DNA of 64,000 bases from Bacillota bacterium (GTDB lineage Bacteria; Bacillota_E; Sulfobacillia; Sulfobacillales; JAIMBI01): positions 1 through 64,000 of the forward strand of contig JAKARZ010000002.1 in assembly GCA_021828405.1 (NCBI GenBank). Reading direction: 5' to 3'. Position numbers and translations under genes: made by a program. The notes under the pieces are model-generated. The model saw nothing but the letters and a program-made list of their open reading frames with translations. It made no database searches and was not told the DNA's origin. Of the stretch, positions 8,834 to 18,528 are shown one piece after another; the first letter of the stretch is position 1; each line of letters starts with the position of its first letter.

Positions 8834-9871
8834 GTGGCGGTGACGGGATTGGCGAGCCTTGGCCCGATTGCGGTGGTGGGCGCGACCGGCCTTGTGGGAG
8901 AGGCGCTGCTGGGCCTGCTGGCGGAGGCCGGCGTGCCCCGGGAAGCGGTCGTGGCGCTTGCCACGGAGCGCAGCGCCGGGCGGACCGTGTCATATGGCAG
9001 CGAGGCTCTACCGGTGCGCATGCTGGCCGAGGAAACGCTCGGGGAGGCTGCCGTGGCGTTTCTGGCCACGCCCAACGCGGTCTCGGCCCGGTGGGGGCCG
9101 TGGGCCGCCGCGCGGGGCACGCTGGTCATCGACAAGTCGAGCCAATGGCGGATGGACCCGGCGGTCCCGCTGGTGGTGCCGGAGGTCAATGCCCACGTCC
9201 TGACCCCGGGGGTGCGTCTGGTCGCCACCCCGAATTGCTCCACGATCCCGCTCGCCATGGTGCTGGATGTGGTGCGACGCCATCGCGGGCTGGTCCGGGT
9301 CGTGGTGTCGACCTATCAATCGGTCTCCGGCAGCGGGCGTGAAGCCGTCGAGGAACTGGCGGCGCAGGATCAGGCGCGGTGGGAGGGGAGGGCAGAGCCA
9401 CCGCCCAGCGTGTACTCCCAGCCTATCGCGGGCAATGTGCTTCCTCAGTGCGATGCCCCGGGACCGGAGGGGTTCACCGGGGAAGAGTGGAAGCTCATGC
9501 GGGAAACCCAGAAAATTTTGGAGAGCCCGGTGGCGGTGGTGGCCACGGCGGTTCGTGTCCCGGTGGCGGTGGGCCACTCCGAGTCCGTCGCCATTCAGTG
9601 CGATGGCGCGGTCACGGCCGATGACGTGCGGGACTGGCTCGGCACCGCGCCGGGGATTCGCATCGCTGATGCGCCCGAGCGGGGCATCTGGCCCACCCCC
9701 CGCCAGGCGGCGGGGACGGACGATGTATGGGTCGGGCGCATCCGGTCGGACCCCTACGCCCGCGACACCGTCCACGTGTTCCTCTCCTGCGACAACCTAC
9801 GCAAGGGAGCCGCGCTGAACGGGCTCGACATCATGCGGGCGGCTATCGGGCGGGGAGCGATATCGGCATGA
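8834..9871 (+). CDS. asd: Aspartate-semialdehyde dehydrogenase
   Basis: This 345-residue enzyme reduces aspartyl phosphate to aspartate semialdehyde with NADPH, the branch point to lysine, diaminopimelate and threonine/methionine. The nucleotide loop GATGLVG lies near residues 16-22 and the active-site Cys in ATPNCSTIPLAM near residue 135. The YQSVSGSGREAVEEL segment is also diagnostic. The start is GTG 8834, three bases after the dpaB stop. Its last four bases overlap the lysC start (ATGA). Length and motifs are normal. Confidence 0.96.
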   Translation: MAVTGLASLGPIAVVGATGLVGEALLGLLAEAGVPREAVVALATERSAGRTVSYGSEALPVRMLAEETLGEAAVAFLATPNAVSARWGPWAAARGTLVIDKSSQWRMDPAVPLVVPEVNAHVLTPGVRLVATPNCSTIPLAMVLDVVRRHRGLVRVVVSTYQSVSGSGREAVEELAAQDQARWEGRAEPPPSVYSQPIAGNVLPQCDAPGPEGFTGEEWKLMRETQKILESPVAVVATAVRVPVAVGHSESVAIQCDGAVTADDVRDWLGTAPGIRIADAPERGIWPTPRQAAGTDDVWVGRIRSDPYARDTVHVFLSCDNLRKGAALNGLDIMRAAIGRGAISA

Positions 9872-11076
9872 AGGTGATCGTGCAGAAGTTTGGTGGGACG
9901 TCCGTGCAGACCGAGCACCATCGGGACCGGGTGGTGGAGTGGGTCGAGCGCGCGCGGGCGCAAGGCTATCGGCCGGTGGTAGTGGTGTCCGCGATGGGGC
10001 GCCGCGGGGCGCCGTACGCCACGGACACCCTCCTGTCGCTGGTGGAGGCCGCCGCGCTCGAGCCCGAGCACTTGGACCTGCTACTTGGGTGTGGCGAGGT
10101 GATTGCGGCTGCGGTCGTGGCGTCCCGCCTCGTTCGGCGGGGCATTGCCGCTGTGCCGCTCACGGGCGGCGCGGCGGGCATTCTGACGGATGGCACGCAC
10201 GGAAGCGCGCGCATTCTGGAAGTGGACCCCGCGCCGCTGGAGGAGCTGCTGGCCGGGGAACGCGTGCCCGTCGTCGCGGGATTTCAGGGGCGCACGCGCG
10301 ACGGCAAGCTGACTACGCTGGGACGGGGGGGATCGGACACCACGGCGGCCGCGCTGGGAGCCGCGCTGAAGGCGGAGGTGGTGGACATCTTCACCGACGT
10401 GGAGGGCCTGATGACCGCAGACCCGCGCATTGTGCCGAATGCCCACCGCGTTCCGGCGGCCGACTACGACGAGGTGCTGCAGATGGCAACACTGGGCGCG
10501 CGGGTCATGCACCCGCGTGCGGTCGAGATTGCGCGGCAGTTTTCCGTGCCGCTTCGCATCCGCAGCACGTTCTCCGATACAGATGGCACCATGGTGGGGG
10601 CTGCTCCCCGAACCCTCGATTCATGGGCGCACCGCGAGCCGTCCAGCGTAGTGACCGGGGTGACGGCGCTGGATGGTCTGGCCCAGTGCTTCGTGGAGAC
10701 CCCCGCCGGCGAGCCCAACTGGGCCACGGGACTGTTTCAGGCGTTGGCCAACGCGGGCATTTCCGTGGATCTGATCAATGTGTTCCCCGAGCGCGCGTAT
10801 TTTTGCATTCCCATGGAGCTTGCGGACCGCGCCCGCGACGTGGCCCGTGCCCAGGGCCTGGTGTGCGACATTCACGGCGACCGGGCGAAAGTGTCGGTCG
10901 TGGGGTCCGCCATTCATGGCCTGCCCGGGGTGATGGCCCTTATGCTGTCCGCGCTTTCCGCTGCGGGCATTGAGGTGCTGCAAACCGCGGACAGCCATTC
11001 GACAATTTCGTGCCTGGTGGAGCGGGCGGCGATGGAGCCCGCCGTGCGCTGCCTTCACCACAGTTTTGGCTTGTAG
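9868..11076 (+). CDS. lysC: Aspartate kinase (lysC/dapG type)
   Basis: A 402-residue aspartokinase that phosphorylates aspartate at the head of the aspartate pathway. The N-terminal kinase domain has KFGGTSV at residues 7-13, TTLGRGGSDTTA near 150, and FTDVEGLMTADPR near 175. Two ACT regulatory domains follow from about residue 265 (GLFQALANAGISVDLINV and VMALMLSALSAAGIEVLQTADS), so feedback by an amino acid is expected. ATG 9868 overlaps the asd stop. In Bacillus the corresponding gene is dapG, the diaminopimelate-sensitive isozyme; which effector acts here is not visible. Confidence 0.95.
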   Translation: MKVIVQKFGGTSVQTEHHRDRVVEWVERARAQGYRPVVVVSAMGRRGAPYATDTLLSLVEAAALEPEHLDLLLGCGEVIAAAVVASRLVRRGIAAVPLTGGAAGILTDGTHGSARILEVDPAPLEELLAGERVPVVAGFQGRTRDGKLTTLGRGGSDTTAAALGAALKAEVVDIFTDVEGLMTADPRIVPNAHRVPAADYDEVLQMATLGARVMHPRAVEIARQFSVPLRIRSTFSDTDGTMVGAAPRTLDSWAHREPSSVVTGVTALDGLAQCFVETPAGEPNWATGLFQALANAGISVDLINVFPERAYFCIPMELADRARDVARAQGLVCDIHGDRAKVSVVGSAIHGLPGVMALMLSALSAAGIEVLQTADSHSTISCLVERAAMEPAVRCLHHSFGL

Positions 11077-11099
11077 CGACCTCCGGGGAGGGACAGTTG

Positions 11100-11999
11100 A
11101 TGGCACGGGCAGGAGGGCGGGACCTCGGGAGCGTGGCGGTGTTTACGGCCATGGTTACCCCGTTTCAGGCGGACGGCGCTTTGGATGCGGACGGGGCGGG
11201 CCGTCTGGCGGCCTGGCTGGCCGCCCATGGGTCCGAGGGGCTGGTGCTGGGGGGGACGACCGGCGAGGGGCCCACTCTGTCTGTCGATGAGCGGCACCGA
11301 CTGTTCGACGCTGTCCGGGCCGCCGTCCCCGAGGTGCCCTTGTTCGTATCCACTGGCCACAACAGCACGGCCACCACGGTCGAGTGGACAGAGTGGGCGG
11401 AAGCCTGGGGCGCGGACGGGGCGATGGTGGTCACCCCGTACTACAACAAGCCGCCGCAGGCGGGTCTGGCCGCGCACTTTAGCGCGGTAGCCGCCGCCAC
11501 CCGCCTTCCCCTGATGCTGTACAACGTGCCAAGCCGGACCGGCGTGCACCTGGCGGTGGAGACCACGCTCGGCCTCATGGCGCGCCACGAAAACGTCTGG
11601 GCGGTCAAAGAGGCATCCGGGGCCGTCCAGCACGCCGCGGCGCTGGCCGCCCGCATGCCCCCGGGACGCCGCGTGTTCACCGGCGAGGATGCTCTCCTGC
11701 TGCCGTCCCTGCAGGTTGGCGCCCACGGCGTCGTCAGCGTCGCCAGCCATGTGGCGGGCCCCGAAATCACAGCTCTCATCGCGCATGCGGTCGGGGGGCG
11801 GCTCGGCGCCGCCTGGGCACTGGCGGACCGGCTCGCGCCCGTGATTGCAGCCCTGTTTTCCGTGTCGAACCCTATCCCCGTGAAGGGGCTCCTAAACCGC
11901 CGCGGCCTGCCGGCCGGACCGCCCCGACTGCCCCTCGTGCCCGCATCGGCGGTGGAGTTGGCCGAGTGGGAGCGCGTGCTGGCGGCGGCGGGGCTCTGA
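11100..11999 (+). CDS. dapA: 4-hydroxy-tetrahydrodipicolinate synthase
   Basis: This 299-residue TIM-barrel aldolase condenses pyruvate with aspartate semialdehyde, the first committed step to diaminopimelate and dipicolinate. Diagnostic segments are GGTTGEGPTLS, TPYYNKPPQAG with the conserved Tyr, YNVPSRTG, and the Schiff-base lysine in WAVKEASG near residue 170. ATG 11100 follows GGGGAGGGA; TTG 11097 is immediately upstream. It closes the dpaA-dpaB-asd-lysC-dapA run and is separated from lysC by only 23 bases. Confidence 0.95.
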   Translation: MARAGGRDLGSVAVFTAMVTPFQADGALDADGAGRLAAWLAAHGSEGLVLGGTTGEGPTLSVDERHRLFDAVRAAVPEVPLFVSTGHNSTATTVEWTEWAEAWGADGAMVVTPYYNKPPQAGLAAHFSAVAAATRLPLMLYNVPSRTGVHLAVETTLGLMARHENVWAVKEASGAVQHAAALAARMPPGRRVFTGEDALLLPSLQVGAHGVVSVASHVAGPEITALIAHAVGGRLGAAWALADRLAPVIAALFSVSNPIPVKGLLNRRGLPAGPPRLPLVPASAVELAEWERVLAAAGL

Positions 12000-12089
12000 C
12001 GCGAGCCTTGCACCAATCGCTGGCGCGCCCTCGAATTCCCTGGTGTGCGCGCTCTCCCTCAGTCCCCGCTCTGGCGCTTGGCCAAGCCG

Positions 12090-12118
12090 TTGGCGGCGGG
12101 CGCGGGTTGACGTATAAT
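12090..12118 (+). promoter_or_regulatory. Sigma-A type promoter for rnj
   Basis: TTGGCG at 12090-12095 and a perfect TATAAT at 12113-12118 are separated by 17 bases. This is one of the best housekeeping promoters in the window. Transcription would begin near 12125, leaving a leader of about 150 bases before rnj with a small GACGG/CCGTC stem at 12222-12235. No known riboswitch class was recognised in the leader. Confidence 0.75.
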
Positions 12119-12273
12119 GGCGCCGAGTAAAGCGTGCGGCGGTTCCCATCCGTGGAGTGGATGATTGGGCGCGATCTTGGCGACATCGCCACGGACGGTT
12201 TCGGACATGTCTTTCCGCCTAGACGGCACGCCGTCGGTGTCGGGGAGACTGGGTTGGCGCGTGCCTCAAACAG

Positions 12274-13962
12274 TTGGAGGTGGAAGTTCTGGATAGGCCG
12301 GCAAAAGGAACGATAAGATTTGTGCCGTTGGGCGGCATCGGTGAAATTGGAAAGAATCTAGCAGTTTTGTGGGTGGACGACGATATTATTTTGATCGACA
12401 GTGGCTTGGCGTTTCCCGACGAGGAAATGCCGGGGGTCGATCTGGTGCTCCCAGACATTCAATTTGTGCGGGAGCACGCGGACCGGGTCGCGGGCATTGT
12501 GCTGACCCACGGCCATGAAGATCACATTGGGTCGCTCCCGTACGTGCTACGCGACATCCAGGCGCCGGTGTATGGGTCCACCCTCACGATGGGCCTGGTG
12601 CAACTGAAACTCGATGAGCACCGCCTGCCGTTGCCTGCCGGCTCGGAGGTGGTGATACCCGGCGAGCCCTATCGCATTGGCAAGAGCCAGATCACCGTGG
12701 AGTGGTACCGGGTCAACCACTCCATCCCCGACGCGATGGGGCTCATCATAAAAACAGCGGCGGGTATGGTGGTGCACACGGGAGACTTCAAGTTTGACCA
12801 CACGCCCGTGGACGCGCGGGTGGCGGAGTTCGACCGTTTGGCGCGCGCCGGCGACGAGGGGGTGCTGGTGCTGTTCTCGGACAGCACGAACGCGGAGCGG
12901 CCCGGGTTTACGCCGTCCGAGCTAACGGTGGCGCATGCGCTGGACCGGGTGGTCCGGGAGGCGCCGGGACGCGTGCTGGTCTCGTCCTTTGCGAGCCATG
13001 TCCATCGCATCGCCTCGACGGTCGATATTGCGGTGCGGTATGGCCGCCGGGTGGCGGTCGTGGGCCGCAGCATGGAGAACGTCGTCAAGAAAGCGCAGGA
13101 GCTGGGCCACCTTACGTTTCCTCCGGGCACGTTTGCCGAGAAGGATGAGATTGCTAAGCTGCCGGCCAACAAACTTGTGATTCTGACGACCGGAAGCCAG
13201 GGGGAGCCCATGTCCGCCCTGTCGCGGATGGCCGCCTCGGACCATCGCACGGTGGAAATCCTCGCGGGCGACACCGTGGTCATTGCGGCCTCGCCCATCC
13301 CTGGCAACGAAAAAATGGTGGCGCGCACGATCGACAACCTGTACCGGCTGGGCGCCAAGGTGGTGTACGGCATCCCGATGGGTGTGCACGTGTCGGGCCA
13401 CGCGGCGCAGGAAGAGTTGAAGCTCATGCTGAATTTGGTGCGGCCGCGGTACATGGTGCCCGTACACGGCGAGTACCGGCATCTGGTGCACCACGCCGAG
13501 CTGGCCCGCGCTGTGGGCGTGGAGTCGGATCACATCTTCATTGCCGAGAACGGCACCGTCTTGGAGTTTTCGCAACGGGCGGGCCACGTGGCGGGCCAGG
13601 TGCCGTGGGGCAAGGTGCTGGTCGATGGGGTCGGGGTGGGCGATGTCGGGCACATCGTGCTGCGTGACCGCCGCCAGCTATCGCAAGATGGGGTGCTCAT
13701 CGTGGTGATGGGCATCGACAGCCAAACCGGCGAGCTGGTGTCCGGCCCGGACGTGGTGTCCCGGGGCTTTGTGTACGTGCGCGAGTCGGAGCGACTGATG
13801 GATGAGGCGCGCCAGCGCGTGCGTGAGGTGGTGGGGGGGTTGTCGCGGGGGCGTCCGGACTGGGGCACCATCAAAACGTCGGTGCGCGACGCGCTGGGCA
13901 AGATGCTGTTCGAACGCACCCGCCGCCGCCCGATGGTCCTTCCCATCGTCATGGAGGTGTAA
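12274..13962 (+). CDS. rnj: Ribonuclease J
   Basis: A metallo-beta-lactamase/beta-CASP ribonuclease of about 560 residues with 5'-exonuclease and endonuclease activity in mRNA turnover and rRNA maturation. It opens with [16 protein letters not shown], carries the zinc motif [14 protein letters not shown], and has the beta-CASP segments ([37 protein letters not shown]). By position before tepA-ylzJ-spoIIIE it matches Bacillus rnjB. The start is unclear: TTG 12274 opens the frame but lacks a ribosome site, GTG 12280 is in frame, and the only Shine-Dalgarno-like run (GGAGG, 12276-12281) would best serve CTG 12289. The true N-terminus may be a few residues shorter. Confidence 0.93.
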   Translation: MEVEVLDRPAKGTIRFVPLGGIGEIGKNLAVLWVDDDIILIDSGLAFPDEEMPGVDLVLPDIQFVREHADRVAGIVLTHGHEDHIGSLPYVLRDIQAPVYGSTLTMGLVQLKLDEHRLPLPAGSEVVIPGEPYRIGKSQITVEWYRVNHSIPDAMGLIIKTAAGMVVHTGDFKFDHTPVDARVAEFDRLARAGDEGVLVLFSDSTNAERPGFTPSELTVAHALDRVVREAPGRVLVSSFASHVHRIASTVDIAVRYGRRVAVVGRSMENVVKKAQELGHLTFPPGTFAEKDEIAKLPANKLVILTTGSQGEPMSALSRMAASDHRTVEILAGDTVVIAASPIPGNEKMVARTIDNLYRLGAKVVYGIPMGVHVSGHAAQEELKLMLNLVRPRYMVPVHGEYRHLVHHAELARAVGVESDHIFIAENGTVLEFSQRAGHVAGQVPWGKVLVDGVGVGDVGHIVLRDRRQLSQDGVLIVVMGIDSQTGELVSGPDVVSRGFVYVRESERLMDEARQRVREVVGGLSRGRPDWGTIKTSVRDALGKMLFERTRRRPMVLPIVMEV

Positions 13963-14401
13963 CTTCACCTGGGCGGGCGCCGCCTCTGCGCGCCCGCGCC
14001 GGTTGCCTGCCCCGGGAAGCGGCGCCTGTGGCAATCACGAGGGGTCCGGGGACCGTTGCCTTAGGGCTGTTGCGGGCTTTCCCCACGACGTCCGGACCCA
14101 GTCGGGCCACGACACCCAAGAGAGTCGATGCGCCCGGCCCCCCGTTGGTGACGGGAGGCCGGGTCGCTTCCAGGCGCGGCGCCACGGCCCCGATGTGAAC
14201 CCCCAAGCGAGCTCGGCACAGTCCGGGGCGAGGTTGCCCGCCAGCCAGGGGCGCTGCCCACGTGACGCCGAGCACGAGCCGCCACCACATGCACCACGCT
14301 TCCCCCGCCCCACAGTCTGCCAGCCGCCGCATAAATTGCGGACGACCCCGAACACTAGGCGGGTAGGGCAGGGGCGCGAAGATAGGGAAGGGGACGATGG
14401 A
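13963..14401. other. Intergenic region between rnj and tepA
   Basis: No gene is supported in these 439 bases. The main feature is the strong hairpin listed at 14133-14163. The frame of tepA stays open through most of the region, but without initiation signals until 14402. Confidence 0.4.
14133..14163. terminator. Strong hairpin after rnj
   Basis: A 13-bp stem with one C-A mismatch encloses a 5-base loop (TGGTG). The arms are 14133-14145 and 14151-14163. No T-tract follows, so it is either a terminator that works by stem strength, as in GC-rich genomes, or an mRNA 3'-end stabiliser. Confidence 0.5.
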
Positions 14402-15202
14402 TTGCGTGGTGCGCGATCGGGCAAGGAGCCACAAACAGCGAGACGGCCCAAATCGTCCAATGGCGAGGCGCGCGAAAACCTCGAGGCGCTGGGCACGCCT
14501 GAAGTGCCTACGAGCCAAAGCCGTCTGCACACCCTGGTGATCATTGGCCAGATCGAGGGACACCTGCAACTGCCGTCGCAAAACAAGACGACCAAGTATG
14601 AGCACGTGATTCCTCAACTCATCGCCATCGAGGAGAACCCGGACATCGAAGGGCTCTTAGTGATCCTGAACACGGTGGGCGGCGACGTGGAGGCCGGGCT
14701 CGCGCTGGCGGAGATGATCGCAGGCTTGTCCAAGCCCACCGTCGCACTGGTCCTGGGCGGCGGGCACTCCATCGCGGTCCCCGTCGCGGTGTCCGCCCAG
14801 CACACCATGATCACCGCGACGGCCACCATGACCATCCATCCCATCCGGATGAACGGTCTCGTGATCGGCGTCCCCCAAACGTATGAGTATCTGGACAAGA
14901 TGCAGGACCGGGTCGTGAACTTTGTCATCCATCACTCGCACGTCAGTGAGGGCACGTTCCGGGACCTGATGTTCCGTACCGGGGAGCTGGCGCGCGACGT
15001 AGGGACCGTGCTGGTGGGGCAGGACGCCGTCGCATGCGGCCTGGTGGATGAAGTGGGCAGTGTGGCCCAGGCCCTCTCCCGGCTTTCGGCCATGGTGGAC
15101 GCCCGGCCGGGGCTCGCCCGGCACACCGAGCCACCCCACGCGCCGCGGCGTCGACCCCGGCGCCGGCGCCTCAGCCCGGCGCCCGCGCCGGCCCCCCATT
15201 AG
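14402..15202 (+). CDS. tepA: TepA, ClpP-fold membrane-associated serine protease-like protein
   Basis: A 266-residue protein of the ClpP/crotonase fold. The line [22 protein letters not shown] and the [14 protein letters not shown] motif around residues 118-130 identify the TepA (translocation-enhancing, SppA/ClpP-like) family, with the Ser of GHS as the likely nucleophile. The N-terminal 35 residues and the last 40 (Arg/Pro-rich) are low-complexity. TTG 14402 is taken as start because GGGAAGGGGA lies 8 bases before it and no ATG or GTG is available in frame. The pair tepA-ylzJ before spoIIIE is conserved in Bacillus. Confidence 0.88.
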   Translation: MRGARSGKEPQTARRPKSSNGEARENLEALGTPEVPTSQSRLHTLVIIGQIEGHLQLPSQNKTTKYEHVIPQLIAIEENPDIEGLLVILNTVGGDVEAGLALAEMIAGLSKPTVALVLGGGHSIAVPVAVSAQHTMITATATMTIHPIRMNGLVIGVPQTYEYLDKMQDRVVNFVIHHSHVSEGTFRDLMFRTGELARDVGTVLVGQDAVACGLVDEVGSVAQALSRLSAMVDARPGLARHTEPPHAPRRRPRRRRLSPAPAPAPH

Positions 15203-15259
15203 GCGATGGCCGGCCGCCGCGGGCGGCCCACACAAAAAGAGCCTCGAGGGGGAGTGGAG

Positions 15260-15466
15260 ATGGTGTTGTACACGCCACTAGCGCTGGAGCAGGTGCTGGG
15301 GCCGTCGCATGCCGAGCCGTCGGATGCCACCCTGATGCGCGTGGCCGGCCGGGTTTGCGTGGTTCGGGTGGGCGCCGACGGGCGGCGGCGGCTCGACCGG
15401 CTCTTGTCCACGGACCCGCGTGACTTCTTGGATCCACGCTGGGCCCCGGGGCAGCTCGTGGACTGA
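15260..15466 (+). CDS. ylzJ: YlzJ-like protein
   Basis: A 68-residue protein starting MVLYTPLALEQVLG and ending LSTDPRDFLDPRWAPGQLVD. The opening LYTP.ALE and the RLLSTDP.DFL..RW.PG tail are the signature of the YlzJ family, always found after tepA. ATG 15260 follows GAGGGGGAG by 5 bases. Function is unknown. The gene ends 25 bases before the perfect hairpin that covers the uppP start. Confidence 0.85.
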   Translation: MVLYTPLALEQVLGPSHAEPSDATLMRVAGRVCVVRVGADGRRRLDRLLSTDPRDFLDPRWAPGQLVD

Positions 15467-15491
15467 GCACGACACGGCGAATGTCAGGCAG

Positions 15492-15530
15492 ATTGGCATA
15501 GCCATCCCGGGGAGGGATGGCTATGCCAAT
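15492..15530 (+). promoter_or_regulatory. Perfect 17-bp inverted repeat covering the uppP ribosome site and start codon
   Basis: ATTGGCATAGCCATCCC (15492-15508) is exactly complementary to 15514-15530, with a 5-base loop GGGGA at 15509-15513. The loop plus the first stem bases form the only Shine-Dalgarno run (GGGGAGGG), and both candidate starts, ATG 15517 and ATG 15523, lie inside the right arm. In RNA this would bury the start of uppP; it could also act as a terminator for ylzJ or, as DNA, as an operator. Confidence 0.8.
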
Positions 15531-16275
15531 CACGTTGTGGCTGGGCATCCTGCAGGGGGCGACCGAGTTTCTGCCCGTGAGTTCGTCCGGGCATCTGGTG
15601 CTGGCGCGGGCGTGGCTCGGGGTGGCGACGCCAGGCGCCGGGCTGGAAGTGGCGCTCCACATGGGTACCCTGGCGGCGATTGGGGTGATGTTGCGCCGGG
15701 ACCTGGCCCGGCTTTTGGGCGGCATGGCCCGCGGTGACCCGGCGGCGCGCCGACTGGCGGGGCTCTTGGCGGTGGGGACCCTTCCCGCTGCCCTGGTGGG
15801 AGGGCTCGCGGGAGCCAACGGGGCCGCCTGGCTATTTCAGCCGGCGGTGGCGGCGGTGGGATTTTTCCTCACGACGCTCCTGCTGGCCACCACCCCGGCC
15901 CCCAATCCCGCCATGCGCGGATTCGAAAACGTGGGCCTGGCTGACGTCATCATCGTGGGGTTGGCCCAAGCCGGTGCGCTGGTACCCGGGCTCTCTCGCT
16001 CAGGGAGCACCATGGCGGCGGCCCGGTGGCGCGGACTCAGCCCTGATGCCGCGGCGCGCCTGTCATTTCTGCTGGCCGTGCCGGTGACGGCGGGAGCCGC
16101 CGTCGTGGCGCTGCCGCACGGGGGGGCGCTGCCGTGGGCGGGGATGGCCGCCGCGCTGGGCACCGGTGTGGTGGCGCTGCCCCTGGCGCGCGCGGCGCTG
16201 GCTTCGATTCACCACTGGCGCGCCTTTTCCGTGTACACTTCCTTGATGGCGGTGCTATGTCTCTGGGTGTCATAG
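15517..16275 (+). CDS. uppP: Undecaprenyl-diphosphatase (UppP/BacA)
   Basis: A 252-residue polytopic membrane protein that dephosphorylates undecaprenyl diphosphate to recycle the cell-wall lipid carrier. Motif 1 is GATEFLPVSSSGH (residues 14-26); motif 2 is PGLSRSGST near residue 158. About seven or eight hydrophobic segments are visible. ATG 15517 and ATG 15523 are both possible starts, and both sit in a perfect hairpin. It is inserted between ylzJ and spoIIIE, where Bacillus has no such gene. The intact motifs argue that it is functional. Confidence 0.92.
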   Translation: MAMPITLWLGILQGATEFLPVSSSGHLVLARAWLGVATPGAGLEVALHMGTLAAIGVMLRRDLARLLGGMARGDPAARRLAGLLAVGTLPAALVGGLAGANGAAWLFQPAVAAVGFFLTTLLLATTPAPNPAMRGFENVGLADVIIVGLAQAGALVPGLSRSGSTMAAARWRGLSPDAAARLSFLLAVPVTAGAAVVALPHGGALPWAGMAAALGTGVVALPLARAALASIHHWRAFSVYTSLMAVLCLWVS

Positions 16276-16353
16276 CCCAGGGCAAGGTTCTGGCGCGATC
16301 AGCAGCGCCGGGGTGGAGGTGCACCTACGCGGCGGGAAATTTGCGGCATTCTG

Positions 16354-18438
16354 TTGGTGGCACTGGCGCTCGTCGCCTATCTCACCCTCGCGGGGGCGAC
16401 CGGCGGCATCGTGGGTCGGTTTGTGGCCGCCAATCTCGTGGGCGGTTTTGGCTGGGTCGCCTGGGTGGTGCCTTTCGTGGTCGGCGCGGCCGGGGTGCTG
16501 CTGCTTTTTGACCGCTGGGGGTGGGGCGGCCCCCGCCGGCAGCTGGCGGCGTTGGCCGCCCTTGTGTTTCTCCTCGCCTTCCTGGGTCTCTTTGGGACCT
16601 CGGTCGGGGGCGCGGCCGGGTGGGCGCTCGGACACGCCCTGGCGCGGCTGGTCGGGACGGCGGGCGCGGGGGTGATCCTGGCGGCGCTGTTTGCCGCGGC
16701 GGCCGCCGCGGCGACCGGCATGAGCCTTGCCGCGGGCATGCGCGCCAGTGGCACGAGCGTCGCGCAGGGCGCGGGGTCGGTGGGGCGGGGCAGCGCTCAG
16801 TACGCCCGTCGGCTGCGGGACTGGGTGGCGCCCCTGGAAGAGAGCGCGCCGCCGGTGGCGCCGGTCGCTCCGGATCCCGAGCCGCCGCCGGCGCAGCCGG
16901 CCGAGGAACCGGAGCCCCCACCCCGCCCCGCGGCCCCCCGGCCGCGCACCCCCCGGGCGGAATCGTCGGCGGCGCCCGCCGGGGTGGGATCATATCGGCC
17001 GCCGTCGCTGGCGCTCTTGAATGCCCCGGTGGCCCGGGGCCCGCTGCGGGGCCGCAGCGCAGCGGAGCGCGGTCAGATTCTGGTCGACACGCTAAGACAA
17101 TTTGGTGTCGCGGTCCGGTTGGCCGATGTGAGTCAGGGGCCCGCGGTGACGCGCTTTGAGATCGTGCCTCCGCCGGGGGTGAAGGTGTCCAAGATCTTGA
17201 ACTTGTCCGATGACATTGCGCTGTCGCTGGCAGCCACCGGCGTGCGGCTGGAGGCGCCCATTCCCGGCAAAAGCGCCATCGGCATCGAGATTGCCAATGA
17301 AGAGGTGGGCATGGTCTGGCTGCGCGAGGTGCTGGAGTCGCGGGCGTTTCGCGAGAGCCCGTCCCCCCTCACGGTGGCGCTCGGAAAAGACATCGCGGGC
17401 CAGCCGGTCGTGGCGGCGCTGGACGCTATGCCGCACCTCCTGGTGGCCGGCGCCACCGGGTCGGGCAAGAGCGTCCTCATCAACAGCCTGATCCTGAGCC
17501 TGGTGTACAAGGCGGGCCCGGACCAACTGCGGCTCATCCTGATTGACCCGAAAGTGGTGGAACTGTCGATGTACGGCCGACTGCCCCACTTGGTGGATGG
17601 GGTGGTGACGGACCCCAAGCGCGCCAGTCGGGCGCTTAAGTGGGCCGTCGGGGAGATGGAGCGGCGGTACCGACTGTTCGCGGCCTCGGGCGCCCGCGAC
17701 ATCGCCCGGTACAATCGGGCAGCCGACAAGCCCTTGCCGTATTTCGTGATCCTGATCGACGAGCTCGCGGACCTCATGATGGTCGCGCCAATCGAAGTGG
17801 AGCAGTCCATTGCGCGCCTGGCTCAGATGGCGCGCGCGGCCGGCCTGCACCTGGTGGTCGCGACCCAGCGCCCGTCCGTCGACGTCCTCACCGGCACCAT
17901 CAAGGCAAACATCCCGAGCCGCATCGCGTTTGCGGTGTCGAGCCAGGTGGACTCGCGCACCATCCTGGATACCGCCGGCGCCGAGCGCCTCCTGGGCCGG
18001 GGGGACATGCTGTTTCACCCGGTGGGCGCCGCCAAGCCTCAGCGCATTCAAGGCGCGTTCGTTCAAGAAACCGAAATCGAGAACGTCATGCAGGCGCTGG
18101 ATCCCGGTGAGCGGCCCGCTGACGAGAGCTCCCCCTGGACCGCGGAGGGAGAAAATGACGGGCCGTCTGACTACGATGAGGAGGATACCCGCTTCGTGGA
18201 GGCGCTGGGCGTGGTCGTGGAAAGTCGCCAAGCGTCCGCGTCGCTGCTCCAGCGGCGCATGCGGGTGGGGTACACCCGGGCCGCGCGCTTGGTCGACCGC
18301 ATGGAAGAATTGGGCTACGTGAGTCCCTCCGACGGATCGCGCGGCCGGGAAGTCCGCCTCTCGCACGACGAGTTCCAGCGCCGGTACGGCGAGGGCTCCC
18401 GCAGCCCCGCCGGCGCGCCCGCCCCTCACGACGACTGA
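16354..18438 (+). CDS. spoIIIE: SpoIIIE/FtsK DNA translocase
   Basis: A hexameric ATP-driven DNA pump that moves the chromosome into the forespore or away from the division septum. N-terminal membrane segments lie within residues 1-135, then a Pro-rich linker, the alpha/beta motor with Walker [11 protein letters not shown] near residue 365 and Walker [11 protein letters not shown] near 466, and a C-terminal gamma winged helix ([22 protein letters not shown]). The start is problematic: TTG 16354 is the first usable codon, yet the open frame before it encodes RREICGILL, which looks like the conserved family N-terminus, and a GGTGGAGGTG run at 16311-16320 has no in-frame ATG, GTG or TTG after it. 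A rare start (for example ATT 16339) or a base error is possible. The position after ylzJ supports SpoIIIE rather than a second FtsK. Confidence 0.93.
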   Translation: MVALALVAYLTLAGATGGIVGRFVAANLVGGFGWVAWVVPFVVGAAGVLLLFDRWGWGGPRRQLAALAALVFLLAFLGLFGTSVGGAAGWALGHALARLVGTAGAGVILAALFAAAAAAATGMSLAAGMRASGTSVAQGAGSVGRGSAQYARRLRDWVAPLEESAPPVAPVAPDPEPPPAQPAEEPEPPPRPAAPRPRTPRAESSAAPAGVGSYRPPSLALLNAPVARGPLRGRSAAERGQILVDTLRQFGVAVRLADVSQGPAVTRFEIVPPPGVKVSKILNLSDDIALSLAATGVRLEAPIPGKSAIGIEIANEEVGMVWLREVLESRAFRESPSPLTVALGKDIAGQPVVAALDAMPHLLVAGATGSGKSVLINSLILSLVYKAGPDQLRLILIDPKVVELSMYGRLPHLVDGVVTDPKRASRALKWAVGEMERRYRLFAASGARDIARYNRAADKPLPYFVILIDELADLMMVAPIEVEQSIARLAQMARAAGLHLVVATQRPSVDVLTGTIKANIPSRIAFAVSSQVDSRTILDTAGAERLLGRGDMLFHPVGAAKPQRIQGAFVQETEIENVMQALDPGERPADESSPWTAEGENDGPSDYDEEDTRFVEALGVVVESRQASASLLQRRMRVGYTRAARLVDRMEELGYVSPSDGSRGREVRLSHDEFQRRYGEGSRSPAGAPAPHDD

Positions 18439-18466
18439 GACCGTCGCCCATGCCCGGCCGCGGACT

Positions 18467-18496
18467 GGCACGCCGCCGCCCCCCGCCGCATAGCCT
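18467..18496 (+). promoter_or_regulatory. Candidate mother-cell promoter of yhbH-spoVR
   Basis: CATAGCCT at 18489-18496 fits the CATAnnnT core shared by sigma-E and sigma-K -10 elements. A GGCACGC element begins 22 bases earlier (18467), in the place of a -35. The match is weak on its own; it is noted because prkA and the recombinase gene have similar motifs at nearly the same spacing. Confidence 0.25.
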
Positions 18497-18528
18497 CTAC
18501 CGTCGCGGAGGGCCGCGGGGAGGTGCAC

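Noticed and set aside
12119..12273. Riboswitch in the rnj leader or a lysine riboswitch before the dap genes
   Set aside because: No conserved riboswitch core was recognised by eye in either place; only short stems are present. A covariance search would decide.
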